Below are positions 28,867-37,659 of a DNA stretch of 64,000 bases, in pieces (position 1 is the first letter of the stretch; each line of letters opens with the position of its first letter). The position numbers and the translations under genes were made by a program. The notes under the pieces are model-generated. The model had not been told where the DNA came from. It worked only from the letters and a program-made list of their open reading frames with translations, and did no database searches. The DNA comes from Acinetobacter sp. C32I (GTDB taxonomy: Bacteria > Pseudomonadota > Gammaproteobacteria > Pseudomonadales > Moraxellaceae): contig NZ_CP098480.1 of NCBI RefSeq assembly GCF_023702715.1, positions 372,001 to 436,000 on the forward strand, given 5' to 3'.

Positions 28867-28898
28867 GGTTCCTAAAGCAGTGTTGAAATTGGTACTCG
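28867..28898. promoter_or_regulatory. 24-nt-period direct repeat (site 4), candidate MocR operator
   Basis: GGTTCC at 28867 and GGTACTCG at 28891, both preceded by GAAATT. It lies 74-105 bases before the carbamoylase start and would place the whole carbamoylase-to-agmatine-deiminase operon under the regulator at 21166. Confidence 0.6.
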
Positions 28899-28971
28899 TC
28901 TTTTCTTGAATTATTTATCAAAGTGGATGCTAAGGCGACTCTAAAGATATTTAAAAGGGATGTGCAAAACA

Positions 28972-30231
28972 ATGAGAGTGAATGCAGAGCGATTATGGCA
29001 AATGCTCATGGAAATGGCAAAAATTGGTGCAACTGATCAGGGTGGCAATACCCGTTTAGCACTCAGTGATGAAGATATTGCAGGTCGAGCTTTACTGCTG
29101 GAATGGGCAGAAAAAATCAATCTTTCCGTTCACTATGATGAAGTCGGAAATCTGATTTTACGCCGTGCAGGTCGAAATGAAAGTGCGTTACCGATAGTGA
29201 TGGGGAGTCATCTCGATACACAACCTAAAGGCGGTCGCTTTGATGGAATTTATGGCGTGCTGGCCGGCATGGAAGTTTTACAGCGTTTAGCCGAAGAAAA
29301 AATAACCACGGAACATCCATTTGAGCTTGTAGTGTGGATGAATGAAGAGGGTGCACGTTTTACCCCAGCGATGATGGGTTCAGCGGCTTTCGCGGGCGTC
29401 ATTCCTAAACAACAAATTTATGACAGCACAGATAAACAAGGTGTTTCAGTTTTTGCGGAACTGGTGCGTACAGGACAACTTGGCAATTACCCATTGGCTC
29501 GTCCATTCCAAGCCTATTACGAAGCGCATATCGAGCAAGGCCCTGTACTGGAAAAAAATGAGATTTCGATTGGTGTGGTGACGGGTGGACAAGCGATTCT
29601 CTGGCTGGATGTTGAAACTAAAGGTCGTGCTGCACACGCTGGCACTACGCCAATGAATCTGCGTAAAGATACCATGGTCGGGACTGCTGAAATGATTGTG
29701 GCTTTAGAGCAATGCATTTTGGAACAATTCCCAGAAGGTTTGGTGACTTTTGGTGAAATGCAGGTCGCGAATTCGTCACGTAATACCATTCCTGGTCAAA
29801 TCCAGTGGACTATTGACTTACGTAATCCAGATGATGCCCAGCTCGAAGCGATGGAACAAGCAACACATCAACTATTGCATTCACTCGCAGCACAACGAGA
29901 TTTAGAGATTAGCATTTCACAACATTGGTTAAGCCCAGCGACTTATTTTGATCGTACTTGTGTTGCAACCGTACAAGATGCTGTGGACAGCTTGGGATAT
30001 AGCAATCAGACCATTGTCAGCGGGGCAGGCCACGATGCAATCAACATTGCCAAACACTGCCCAACGACCATGATTTTTATTCCATGTATCAATGGACTCA
30101 GCCATAACGAAGCAGAAGACATTTATGCGAATGACGCTGCACAAGGTGCTGATGTGTTACTGAATGCCATTCTAAATTATGACAAACAACATGCTGCGCA
30201 AGATTCATCAGCGCATGTAGCAACTATTTAA
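28972..30231 (+). CDS. M20-family N-carbamoyl-amino acid hydrolase (beta-ureidopropionase/HyuC type)
   Basis: A 419-residue zinc-dependent amidase of the carbamoylase/allantoate amidohydrolase group. Metal ligands are His80 (GSHLDTQP), bridging Asp91 (GRFDGIYG), Glu125/126 (MNEEG), His186 (EAHIEQGP) and a C-terminal His in LSHNEAED. GRAAHAGTTPM marks the dimer/substrate lid. The start is ATG 28972, eleven bases after AAAGGGA; the ATG at 28960 abuts that site. RVNAERLW is the usual N-terminus of the family. Relatives hydrolyse N-carbamoyl amino acids to amino acid, CO2 and ammonia. In this operon, 4-ureidobutyrate (carbamoyl-GABA) or carbamoylputrescine is the inferred substrate. Confidence 0.85.
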   Translation: MRVNAERLWQMLMEMAKIGATDQGGNTRLALSDEDIAGRALLLEWAEKINLSVHYDEVGNLILRRAGRNESALPIVMGSHLDTQPKGGRFDGIYGVLAGMEVLQRLAEEKITTEHPFELVVWMNEEGARFTPAMMGSAAFAGVIPKQQIYDSTDKQGVSVFAELVRTGQLGNYPLARPFQAYYEAHIEQGPVLEKNEISIGVVTGGQAILWLDVETKGRAAHAGTTPMNLRKDTMVGTAEMIVALEQCILEQFPEGLVTFGEMQVANSSRNTIPGQIQWTIDLRNPDDAQLEAMEQATHQLLHSLAAQRDLEISISQHWLSPATYFDRTCVATVQDAVDSLGYSNQTIVSGAGHDAINIAKHCPTTMIFIPCINGLSHNEAEDIYANDAAQGADVLLNAILNYDKQHAAQDSSAHVATI

Positions 30232-30307
30232 CGATTATAGCCAAGAGCGAAATGTAGGAAATGCAGGCTTCTAAAAGAAGTACTGCGAATATTGAGGACG
30301 GACAACG

Positions 30308-31708
30308 ATGAACTCTAAATTACCAGTAGAAATTGATATTCAAGATATCTGGCAAAAAGATAAAGACCATGTGATTCACCCATGGACTGATTTTTCGACA
30401 TTTAAAGACGAAGGCTCTTTAATTATGTCTAAAGGCGAAAATGTCTATGTCTATGATGCACATGGCAATAAATACCTAGATGGTATCGGTGGCTTATGGT
30501 GTGTCAATGTCGGCTACGGACGTAAAGAAATTGCAGATGCGGTTGCTGAGCAAATTATGCAATTGCCTTATTACTCTCCATTTGGACATCAAACCACTGC
30601 GCCAGCAGCGAAGTTGGCTGCAAAACTGGCAGAGTTAGCACCGGGTAACCTAAACCATGTGTTCTATGGTTGTGGTGGTTCGGTTGCCAATGATACCGCT
30701 GTGCGTTTGATTCACCATTATTTTTATCAAATCGGCAAGCCATCTAAGAAAAAACTGATTGCACGTAAGGATGCTTATCACGGCAGTACTTATATCAGTA
30801 TGACGTTGACAGGGATTGAAGCTGATCATGTTGGCTTTGAGATTCACAATCAATTAGTCCATCACGTTTCATGCCCGAACCCATACCGTAAGCCTGAATC
30901 TCAATCGATGGAAGATTTCTGTAATGAAAAAGTGCAGGAACTGGAAGATACGATTTTGGAGCTAGGCCCAGATAACGTTGCCGCATTCTTTGCTGAGCCA
31001 ATTATGGGTGCAGGCGGTGTGATTGTTCCACCAGAGGGCTACCATGCCAAGACTTTAGCCGTGTGTAAAAAGTACAACGTGTTATATGTGTCTGATGAAG
31101 TGGTGACTGCATTTGGTCGTTTGGGGCATATGTTTGCTTCAGAGGCGGTATTTGGCATCGTTCCCGACATCATTACTTGTGCCAAAGGCTTGTCTTCAGG
31201 TTACTTGCCATTAGGCGCAACCATTATCTCTGATGAAATTTATGATGCGATCAGCAAACCACACCATGAAGGCGGTCTGTTAACCCATGGTTTTACTTAT
31301 TCAGGTCATCCTGTGAGCTGTGTTGCTGCACTGAAAAATATTGAAATCATTGAAAAAGAAAATATTTGTGAGCATGTGCAAGACATGGGCGCTTATTTTG
31401 AGGAACAGTTAAAAACCTTGGCTGATCTTGAAATCGTCGGTGAAGTACGTGGCAAAAAATTCATGATGTGTATTGAAAACTTACGTAATAAACAAACTAA
31501 AGAACTCTTCGATCGTTCGGTAGGTGTTGGAAAACGTATTGCCAATCATTGTCAAAAATTAGGTCTGATCGTGCGTCCAGTTGGTCACATGAATGTGTTA
31601 TCTCCACCACTGATCTTGACCCGTGAGCAAGTTGATTTTGCAGTGAAGACTTTACGTCATGCGATTCAAAATACCATTCAAGAGCTTAGAGCCGAAGGGC
31701 ATCTATAA
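30308..31708 (+). CDS. class III aminotransferase, SpuC-like (putrescine/diamine type)
   Basis: A 466-residue PLP enzyme resembling putrescine:pyruvate aminotransferase SpuC over its full length. GGLWCVNVGYG is at 61-71, YHGS at 157-160, cofactor Asp263 in SDEVV, and Schiff-base Lys293 in CAKGLSSGYLPLG. The phosphate-binding segment is unusual: GCGGSVAN at 121-128 where relatives have GSGSEAN. It follows the carbamoylase by 76 bases. In this setting it should turn an omega-amine (putrescine, agmatine or N-carbamoylputrescine) into an aldehyde for the dehydrogenase downstream. The exact amine cannot be read from sequence. Confidence 0.85.
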   Translation: MNSKLPVEIDIQDIWQKDKDHVIHPWTDFSTFKDEGSLIMSKGENVYVYDAHGNKYLDGIGGLWCVNVGYGRKEIADAVAEQIMQLPYYSPFGHQTTAPAAKLAAKLAELAPGNLNHVFYGCGGSVANDTAVRLIHHYFYQIGKPSKKKLIARKDAYHGSTYISMTLTGIEADHVGFEIHNQLVHHVSCPNPYRKPESQSMEDFCNEKVQELEDTILELGPDNVAAFFAEPIMGAGGVIVPPEGYHAKTLAVCKKYNVLYVSDEVVTAFGRLGHMFASEAVFGIVPDIITCAKGLSSGYLPLGATIISDEIYDAISKPHHEGGLLTHGFTYSGHPVSCVAALKNIEIIEKENICEHVQDMGAYFEEQLKTLADLEIVGEVRGKKFMMCIENLRNKQTKELFDRSVGVGKRIANHCQKLGLIVRPVGHMNVLSPPLILTREQVDFAVKTLRHAIQNTIQELRAEGHL

Positions 31709-31740
31709 GCTGAAAAATCAGTGTTTATTTCCCCTAATTT

Positions 31741-31764
31741 CAACTTGCCTTAAGGGGCGAGTTG
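31741..31764. other. intergenic hairpin between aminotransferase and aldehyde dehydrogenase genes
   Basis: Arms CAACTTGCC (31741-31749) and GGCGAGTTG (31756-31764), loop TTAAGG. A second small stem, CCTCA (31769-31773) with TGAGG (31786-31790), follows. There is no T-tract. The 204-base gap holds no gene; the hairpins may partly terminate or stabilise the mRNA. Confidence 0.4.
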
Positions 31765-31912
31765 AGCTCCTCAACCGCAAAAGGCTGAGGTGAAACAAAA
31801 GACATGGACCGAAATGGCTGAGTAATAAAGGTCGATACCGTTTTAAGTTGCACTGAAATAATGGCAATCATAAAGCTTAAAGCAGATGTATCACCCGAAG
31901 GCGAGTAAGCAG

Positions 31913-33328
31913 ATGAAGAATTATATCAATGGAAAGTGGCAGGCAACCACAGGTACAGCACAGATTGCAGTGATCAACCCGAATAATGAAGCGCAGATTT
32001 TGGATTATACCGCTGCTTCTACACACGATGTTGATGCGGCTGTTGCTGCTGCGAATCAGGCGCTCGATGATTGGAGTATGACTACACCTCAACAACGAGC
32101 AGAATGGTTAAACAAAATTGCTGACCAGCTTGACACTGAGAAAACTCGCCTGATTGAACTTTCGCATCGAAATAATGGCAAGTCATCTGAACAAGCGCAG
32201 GTGGATGTTGAAAATAGTATCAAGTGCTATCGCTATTATGCAGATTTAGTGCAGAGCATGGCGTTTAGTCAAACCACGCAATGCGAGGATGGGACTGAAC
32301 TCACCCATCAACAGAACCCTGTGGGCGTGGTTGCATTAATTACGCCGTGGAATTTTCCGTTAATCACTAGCGCATGGAAAATTGCACCTGCTTTAGCAGC
32401 AGGTTGTAGCATTGTTTTTAAACCCTCTGAACTGGTGCCTTTACCTGAATATGCCTTTACTGAAATTTTAGATCAAATCCAGTTTCCACAAGGGGTGTTT
32501 AACCTGATTCTTGGAGATGCTGTGGCAGCACAACATTTGGTGGTGCATGCGGATGTGCAAAAAGTCTCGTTTACGGGCAGCACTGAAGTTGGAATTCATG
32601 TGATGCAGGCTGCCGCACCTTCTGTCAAACGTGTGACTTTGGAACTCGGTGGAAAATCACCGATTTTAATTCTGGAAGATGCTGATTTAAATGAAGCAGT
32701 CGATAAAGCATTGGGTGGCATGTTCTATAACAGCGGTCAAATGTGTTCTGCGACATCACGCTTATTGGTGCATCAATCCATTGCCAAACCTTTCTACCAA
32801 AAATTGAAAGTCGCCGTAGAGTCGATGCAGCTTGGCACGGATCTTACCGGACCCTTCGCGATGGGGCCGATGACCACGCAAAAGCAATTCAATAAAGTGC
32901 ATGAATACTTAGACATTGCGCAGCAAGAAAAACTTCAGGCATTGGTTGATCTGAATCAAATTGCTTTACCGAGCAAAGGTTTCTTTATTCAGCCACACGT
33001 TTTTATTGATGTACCTACTGACAGCCGACTGTGGAAAGAAGAAATTTTTGGTCCTGTGATGTGTTGCCGTAGTTTTGCAACCGAAGATGAGGCAGTGCGC
33101 TTAGCCAATGATTCTGAGTTTGGTTTAGCTGCAACCATCATGACAGGCTCTGTGGAGCACGGTAAAAAAATTGCTAAACGCTTGCGTTCAGGTCACATCT
33201 GGATCAATTCATTCCAGATGATTCAGCCGGGATCATTGTGGGGTGGTTTTAAAAAGAGTGGCATTGGGCGTGAACTCGGTGAGTCTGGCATTCAAAGCTA
33301 TTTAGAGGAAAACGTCATTACGATTTAA
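31913..33328 (+). CDS. NAD-dependent aldehyde dehydrogenase, aminoaldehyde (betaine/4-aminobutyraldehyde) type
   Basis: A 471-residue aldehyde dehydrogenase. LITPWNFPLITSAWKIAPAL, general base Glu244 (LELGGKSP) and catalytic Cys278 (NSGQMCSATSR) are intact, and the C-terminal QPGSLWGGFKKSGIGREL is typical of betaine and aminobutyraldehyde dehydrogenases. The start is ATG 31913, seven bases after AAGGCGAG; the ATG at 31886 has no site. Coming after the aminotransferase, it should oxidise 4-aminobutanal, 4-ureidobutanal or 4-guanidinobutanal to the acid. Confidence 0.88.
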   Translation: MKNYINGKWQATTGTAQIAVINPNNEAQILDYTAASTHDVDAAVAAANQALDDWSMTTPQQRAEWLNKIADQLDTEKTRLIELSHRNNGKSSEQAQVDVENSIKCYRYYADLVQSMAFSQTTQCEDGTELTHQQNPVGVVALITPWNFPLITSAWKIAPALAAGCSIVFKPSELVPLPEYAFTEILDQIQFPQGVFNLILGDAVAAQHLVVHADVQKVSFTGSTEVGIHVMQAAAPSVKRVTLELGGKSPILILEDADLNEAVDKALGGMFYNSGQMCSATSRLLVHQSIAKPFYQKLKVAVESMQLGTDLTGPFAMGPMTTQKQFNKVHEYLDIAQQEKLQALVDLNQIALPSKGFFIQPHVFIDVPTDSRLWKEEIFGPVMCCRSFATEDEAVRLANDSEFGLAATIMTGSVEHGKKIAKRLRSGHIWINSFQMIQPGSLWGGFKKSGIGRELGESGIQSYLEENVITI

Positions 33329-33445
33329 CCCATTTAAAACAGGTTATTGGATCGAGAAAGGGACTTCTCTTTTCAATACAACGCCGACTCGGTGAAAAAA
33401 ACAATGCACTAAATAAGAGTTTGCATTGATGTAGGAGAAATATGC

Positions 33446-34774
33446 ATGGAAAGCGATAATAATCGGAAAGGGCTTTCACTTTGGCAAGTCGTTGTCATTG
33501 GTGTGGCCTATATGGCGCCCGCAACGGTATTTGATACCTTTGGTATTATTTCCAGAGTGACAGAAGGACGTGTCCCACTGGCCTATGTTTTGGCGTTGAT
33601 TGCAATGCTGTTAACCGCTTTTAGTTATGCGCGATTCAGTAAATTGTCACCCAAGTCAGGATCTGCTTATACCTATACAACAGATACCTGTGGCAAGACT
33701 GCGGGCTTTTTTGTGGGCTGGTGTTCGTTGATTGATTATCTGCTGATTCCATTGGTCAATGTACTATTGGCGTCTTTCTATCTAAATGCATTGATGCCTG
33801 ATATCTCCTATACCGGATGGGTGCTCATCATGGTGGGACTGTTAACCTTGATTAATAGTTTCCGCATCAATATTCTCGCCAATTTTAGTTTCATCTTTAT
33901 TCTGGCCACGGTTGCCATGATGCTGGTGTTTATCTTTTTGGTGGTCACAGGCATTGGTAATTCTCACGGCTATGGCAGTGTGATGACGCTCACACCACTA
34001 TTGAATGGCAATCCTGAATATCTGACCTTACTGACAGGTGTCTCACTGGTTTGTTTCTCATATTTAGGTTTCGATGCTGTTTCTACCTTGGCGCATGAAA
34101 GCAAGAACCCGACCAAGACCATTCCGCGCGCAATCATACTCACCACCTTATTGGGCGGGATTATCTTTATTACGGTGTCTTGGTTTGTGCAATTGTCTTT
34201 CCCTTCACTGGAACAGTTTAAAAATCCAGATGAAGCTTTACCTGAAATTGCACTCTATGTCGGTGGGGTATTCTTCCAATCTGCCTTATTGACTGTACAA
34301 ATCATGAATGCTTTTGCATCAGGTTTGGCCTCGCATGCCAGCGCATCGCGGTTGCTGTATATCATGGGCCGAGATGGGGTATTTAACCAAAAAGTATTTG
34401 GTTCCGTGAATGCTCGATTAGGCACACCTTTATATTCAATCTTTTTTGTCGGCATGATTTCGTTGCTTGCGATTGTCGTGGACTTAGCAACAGTCGTCAG
34501 TCTGGTGAGTTTTGGTGCCTTGATTGCCTTTACCATGGTGAACTTTTCGGTATTTATGAAATTTTTCGTGATTCGCAAAGAACGGACTGGATTTAAAAAT
34601 ATTTTCTTCAATTTATTGCTGCCATTGGCTTCGGTGCTGTGTTTATTAGGGTTGTGGTTACATCTCGAAAAATCAGCTTTGGAGTTTGGTGGAATATGGC
34701 TAGCCACAGGTGTTTTGCTTTTACTTTATAAAAAATTGAGAAAGCAGCCGATTTCCTTTGGTGCAACCACCTGA
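33446..34774 (+). CDS. APC-superfamily amino acid/polyamine permease
   Basis: A 442-residue inner membrane permease with about 12 helices. The N-terminus LSLWQVVVIGVAYMAPATVFDTFG fits the PuuP/amine side of the APC family, and SYLGFDAVSTLAHESKNP is the conserved helix-6 region. A strong ribosome site AGGAGA precedes ATG 33446. Located between the aldehyde dehydrogenase and agmatine deiminase genes, it is the likely importer of agmatine, putrescine or a related amine (inference from context). Confidence 0.85.
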   Translation: MESDNNRKGLSLWQVVVIGVAYMAPATVFDTFGIISRVTEGRVPLAYVLALIAMLLTAFSYARFSKLSPKSGSAYTYTTDTCGKTAGFFVGWCSLIDYLLIPLVNVLLASFYLNALMPDISYTGWVLIMVGLLTLINSFRINILANFSFIFILATVAMMLVFIFLVVTGIGNSHGYGSVMTLTPLLNGNPEYLTLLTGVSLVCFSYLGFDAVSTLAHESKNPTKTIPRAIILTTLLGGIIFITVSWFVQLSFPSLEQFKNPDEALPEIALYVGGVFFQSALLTVQIMNAFASGLASHASASRLLYIMGRDGVFNQKVFGSVNARLGTPLYSIFFVGMISLLAIVVDLATVVSLVSFGALIAFTMVNFSVFMKFFVIRKERTGFKNIFFNLLLPLASVLCLLGLWLHLEKSALEFGGIWLATGVLLLLYKKLRKQPISFGATT

Positions 34775-34816
34775 AGGTTTACTCAGTTAAAAAATATTTC
34801 TAAGGATTTAAAAGTT

Positions 34817-35917
34817 GTGGAAAAACAGGATATGCAACAAACAATGAATACACCAAAGCAAGATGGTTTTCAGATGCCGGGCGAATGGTCGCCTCAAGAA
34901 GCGGTGTGGATGATTTGGCCTTATCGTACCGATAACTGGCGCGCCAATGGACAACCCGCTCAGCAGGCTTTCGCTCAAGTTGCTGCGGCAATTACTCAAA
35001 CCACCCCCGTGTTTATGGCCGTACCCTCTACTGAAATGGATAAAGCCCGTCAAACAATGCCAGCGCAAGTGACATTGGTTGAAATGGAAAGTGATGATGC
35101 GTGGACGCGTGATACGGGGCCAAGTATTGTCAAGAATGCTACGGGAGAGAGAAAAGGGGTGAGTTGGGTCTTCAATGCGTGGGGTGGTGAAAATGGCGGC
35201 TTATACTTTCCATGGGATCAAGATCAATTGATCGCTCAGCAGATTTCAGCACGACATGATCTTGAAACCTATTCGACTTCTCTCATATTGGAAGGTGGTG
35301 CAATTCATGTGGATGGTGAAGGGACATTATTGACGACCTCAGAGTGCTTGCTTAATCCAAACCGAAATCCAAATCTGACGCAGACTGAAATTGAAAATAC
35401 CCTCAAAGAATGTCTTGGTGTAAGCCAATTTATCTGGTTACCTGAAGGGGTATTCAATGATGAAACCGATGGGCATGTCGATAATATGTGCTGTTTTGTG
35501 CGTCCTGGTGAAGTTGCGTTGCATTGGACGGATGATCCTCAAGACCCACAATATGCACGATCTGTCGCGGCATTAACGGTACTGGAAAATAGCAAAGATG
35601 CACAAGGACGAAGTTTAAAAGTATGGAAGTTACCATCACCAGGACCTTTATATGCCAGTGAAAATGAAACCATTGATGTTGAAAAAGGCAATGCCATTGA
35701 ACGTTTTGAAGGTAATCGTTTAGCGGGCTCATATGTGAATTATCTGATCAGTAATCAGCAGATCATTTTCCCTTTACTGGATGAACGCACCGATGAGGAA
35801 GCTAAAGCCTTATTCCAGCAGATGTATCCTGATTATTTAATTACGGGTGTTCCTGCACGTGAGATTTTATTAGGCGGTGGTAATATTCACTGTATTACCC
35901 AGCAAATTCCAGCATAA
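34817..35917 (+). CDS. aguA: agmatine deiminase (copy 1)
   Basis: Hydrolyses agmatine to N-carbamoylputrescine and ammonia. The 366-residue pentein-fold enzyme has DAWTRDTGP, the substrate loop [13 protein letters not shown], His in DETDGHVDN and the catalytic Cys359 in [11 protein letters not shown]. The likely start is GTG 34817, after TAAGGA at nine bases; ATG 34832 or 34844 are alternatives. It is the last gene of the carbamoylase operon, ended by a strong terminator. No nitrilase-type AguB follows it, unlike the classical aguAB pair. A 113-base stretch (35651-35763) is almost identical in the second copy. Confidence 0.93.
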   Translation: MEKQDMQQTMNTPKQDGFQMPGEWSPQEAVWMIWPYRTDNWRANGQPAQQAFAQVAAAITQTTPVFMAVPSTEMDKARQTMPAQVTLVEMESDDAWTRDTGPSIVKNATGERKGVSWVFNAWGGENGGLYFPWDQDQLIAQQISARHDLETYSTSLILEGGAIHVDGEGTLLTTSECLLNPNRNPNLTQTEIENTLKECLGVSQFIWLPEGVFNDETDGHVDNMCCFVRPGEVALHWTDDPQDPQYARSVAALTVLENSKDAQGRSLKVWKLPSPGPLYASENETIDVEKGNAIERFEGNRLAGSYVNYLISNQQIIFPLLDERTDEEAKALFQQMYPDYLITGVPAREILLGGGNIHCITQQIPA

Positions 35918-35925
35918 ATTGTAGC

Positions 35926-35962
35926 AAAGACAGCTATAAGTAAGATGAGTATAGCTGTCTTT
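35926..35962 (+). terminator. terminator after aguA copy 1
   Basis: Perfect thirteen-base arms AAAGACAGCTATA (35926-35938) and TATAGCTGTCTTT (35950-35962), 11-base loop, then a T-rich tail. Confidence 0.88.
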
Positions 35963-36130
35963 ATATTGTTGTTTTTATAATAGTATGTTTAATTTTTCAT
36001 TTTATATTGCCTAATATGTGTATCTATTAATCCCATAATGATAAGTTTTATTATATTTTGTTTTTTTAAGATATCCGCTAGGTGAAAGGAATAATATCTA
36101 AAACTTAATGTGTTTAGATGGATTTTGAAA

Positions 36131-36931
36131 ATGAATACAGATGTTTTAGAGGTAAAGAATTTAATACCAATATTAGCAACACCGAATACAGCAGTTATTA
36201 TTACTGGTGGTGCTTCAGGTATTGGCTATGCTGTTGCAGAAGCATTAGCTGCGGTAGGGCGTCCTGTTGCGATATGGGACATCAATTCAGAAAGAGCTGA
36301 AAGAAGTGCTGCAATAATCTCAGAACAATACAAAGTAAAAGCAATCGGGATTGGGATTAATATTATTGATGTGGATAAATATGATGCTGCCATAGATCTT
36401 AGCCGTAATGTACTTGGAAATCTTGGTGGTTTGGTACATTGTGCAGGGATTGTCGATACGGGGTCCTTAGAAGGCATTACCTTAGAGACTTGGGCTGCGG
36501 GAATTGATACGCATTTAAGACCTTTAGCATTTTTAAGCCAAAAATTGTATCGTGATTTTACATTGAATAAAGGTTCAGCAATTGTGACGATTGCTTCTAT
36601 CAATGCAACGCTTGGTAATGCGATTAATCCAATTTACAGTGCAGCAAAAGGCGGAATGTTGTCATTGGTACGCTCTTTAGCAGATCGCTTAGCACGGGAT
36701 AATATTCGCATTAATTCAGTATCACCTGGTCAAATTCATACCCCAATGGTACAAGCTTCATTGGATTCGCTTCCAGAAAACTTTTTCGAAAAACGTATTC
36801 TCTTGGGGCGTTTAGGCCAACCTGAGGAAATTGGTCGTGTGGTCAGATTCCTTCTATCAGACGAAGCGAGTTATATCACAGCAGCAGAAATTGTGGTTGA
36901 TGGAGGCAATATTTCATCTCAGCGTGGATAG
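36131..36931 (+). CDS. short-chain dehydrogenase/reductase
   Basis: A classical SDR of 266 residues from ATG 36131; a GTG at 36110 would add seven residues, and neither start has a clear ribosome site. The cofactor motif TGGASGIG is at 25-32 and the catalytic triad is Ser156, Tyr169 and Lys173 (YSAAK). It lies alone between the two agmatine deiminase transcription units, after a terminator. The substrate is unknown. A role in reducing or oxidising an intermediate of amine breakdown is conceivable but not shown. Confidence 0.8.
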   Translation: MNTDVLEVKNLIPILATPNTAVIITGGASGIGYAVAEALAAVGRPVAIWDINSERAERSAAIISEQYKVKAIGIGINIIDVDKYDAAIDLSRNVLGNLGGLVHCAGIVDTGSLEGITLETWAAGIDTHLRPLAFLSQKLYRDFTLNKGSAIVTIASINATLGNAINPIYSAAKGGMLSLVRSLADRLARDNIRINSVSPGQIHTPMVQASLDSLPENFFEKRILLGRLGQPEEIGRVVRFLLSDEASYITAAEIVVDGGNISSQRG

Positions 36932-36943
36932 CCAATATCAGAT

Positions 36944-36970
36944 GTCTGTAGCTTCATTTAAGCTACAGAC
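36944..36970. terminator. hairpin between convergent SDR and SMR genes
   Basis: Perfect eleven-base arms GTCTGTAGCTT (36944-36954) and AAGCTACAGAC (36960-36970), five-base loop. The T-tract is weak on both strands but the convergent position supports termination. Confidence 0.6.
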
Positions 36971-36981
36971 TACAACTAAAT

Positions 36982-37296
36982 TTAACTGGCAAGTTTTAAG
37001 GTAATGACACCTGTGACAATGACACCGACATAAAAAAACTTCTCCACGCTTTTTCGTTCACCCCAAAAGAAAATGCCCATTAAAATAGTACCGATCACAC
37101 CGATACCCGTATAAACAGCATAAGAAATTGAAACATCAATGTTTGTCATCGCCATATGTAATAAAAACAGCGAAGCAGAAAGTGACACAATGTAGAGTGG
37201 AATCGCGGTTCGGTATTTTTTATGAATCAGGTCACGAATACTTTTCACGACAAATATTTCTAATATCCCAGATGCAATTAACAATAGCCAGCTCAT
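36982..37296 (-). CDS. small multidrug resistance (SMR) family transporter subunit
   Basis: A 104-residue, four-helix SMR protein with the essential Glu13 in helix 1 (MSWLLLIASGILEIF) and YAVYTGIGVIGTILMG in the third helix. It starts four bases after the stop of another SMR gene, a pair typical of heterodimeric exporters such as YkkCD. Helix 1 lacks the Trp found in its partner. The pair follows the second agmatine deiminase, so export of a guanidinium or amine compound is likely (inference). Confidence 0.85.
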   Translation of the reverse strand: MSWLLLIASGILEIFVVKSIRDLIHKKYRTAIPLYIVSLSASLFLLHMAMTNIDVSISYAVYTGIGVIGTILMGIFFWGERKSVEKFFYVGVIVTGVITLKLAS

Positions 37297-37299
37297 GCT

Positions 37300-37608
37300 T
37301 TAGTCTCCGATCTGTTTTAATTTGACCACACCAATAATGATCATCACAATTGCAATCACGGAAATAAAATTGACTGGATTCTCAATAATATAAGTGTCAA
37401 ACAGAAACGTTCCTAAGGTTCCAAGAACAACAAAAAATACATAGGCATAAGAGGGCTTCATTTTTTTTGCTGCTAAGAATAAAAATAGGAAACTTCCGAC
37501 AATAAAGAAAACCGTAAATGACCATTCAAATAAGTTTCGAGAATACTTTAGGCCAATGGCCCAAAGTATTTCGAATGAACTCGCAATGAATAAATATAAC
37601 CAAGCCAT
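37300..37608 (-). CDS. SMR family transporter subunit, Gdx/SugE-like helix 1
   Basis: A 102-residue SMR protein. Helix 1 MAWLYLFIASSFEILWAIGLKYS carries Glu13 and Trp16 and closely resembles guanidinium exporters (Gdx/SugE) at that point. The remaining helices are more divergent. It is the upstream member of an SMR pair and lies 51 bases after the second agmatine deiminase in the same direction, so all three are probably one operon. Cargo is unproven: guanidinium, agmatine or another cation. Confidence 0.85.
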   Translation of the reverse strand: MAWLYLFIASSFEILWAIGLKYSRNLFEWSFTVFFIVGSFLFLFLAAKKMKPSYAYVFFVVLGTLGTFLFDTYIIENPVNFISVIAIVMIIIGVVKLKQIGD

Positions 37609-37659
37609 AAGAACTCACCGTAAGTAGATTAATGAACAAATAAGCAATCCGTGCAGATG

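Noticed and set aside
34255..34707. A 150-codon antisense frame inside the amine permease gene
   Set aside because: It overlaps a clear 12-helix permease. Its composition is the usual mirror of hydrophobic codons, so it is a shadow.
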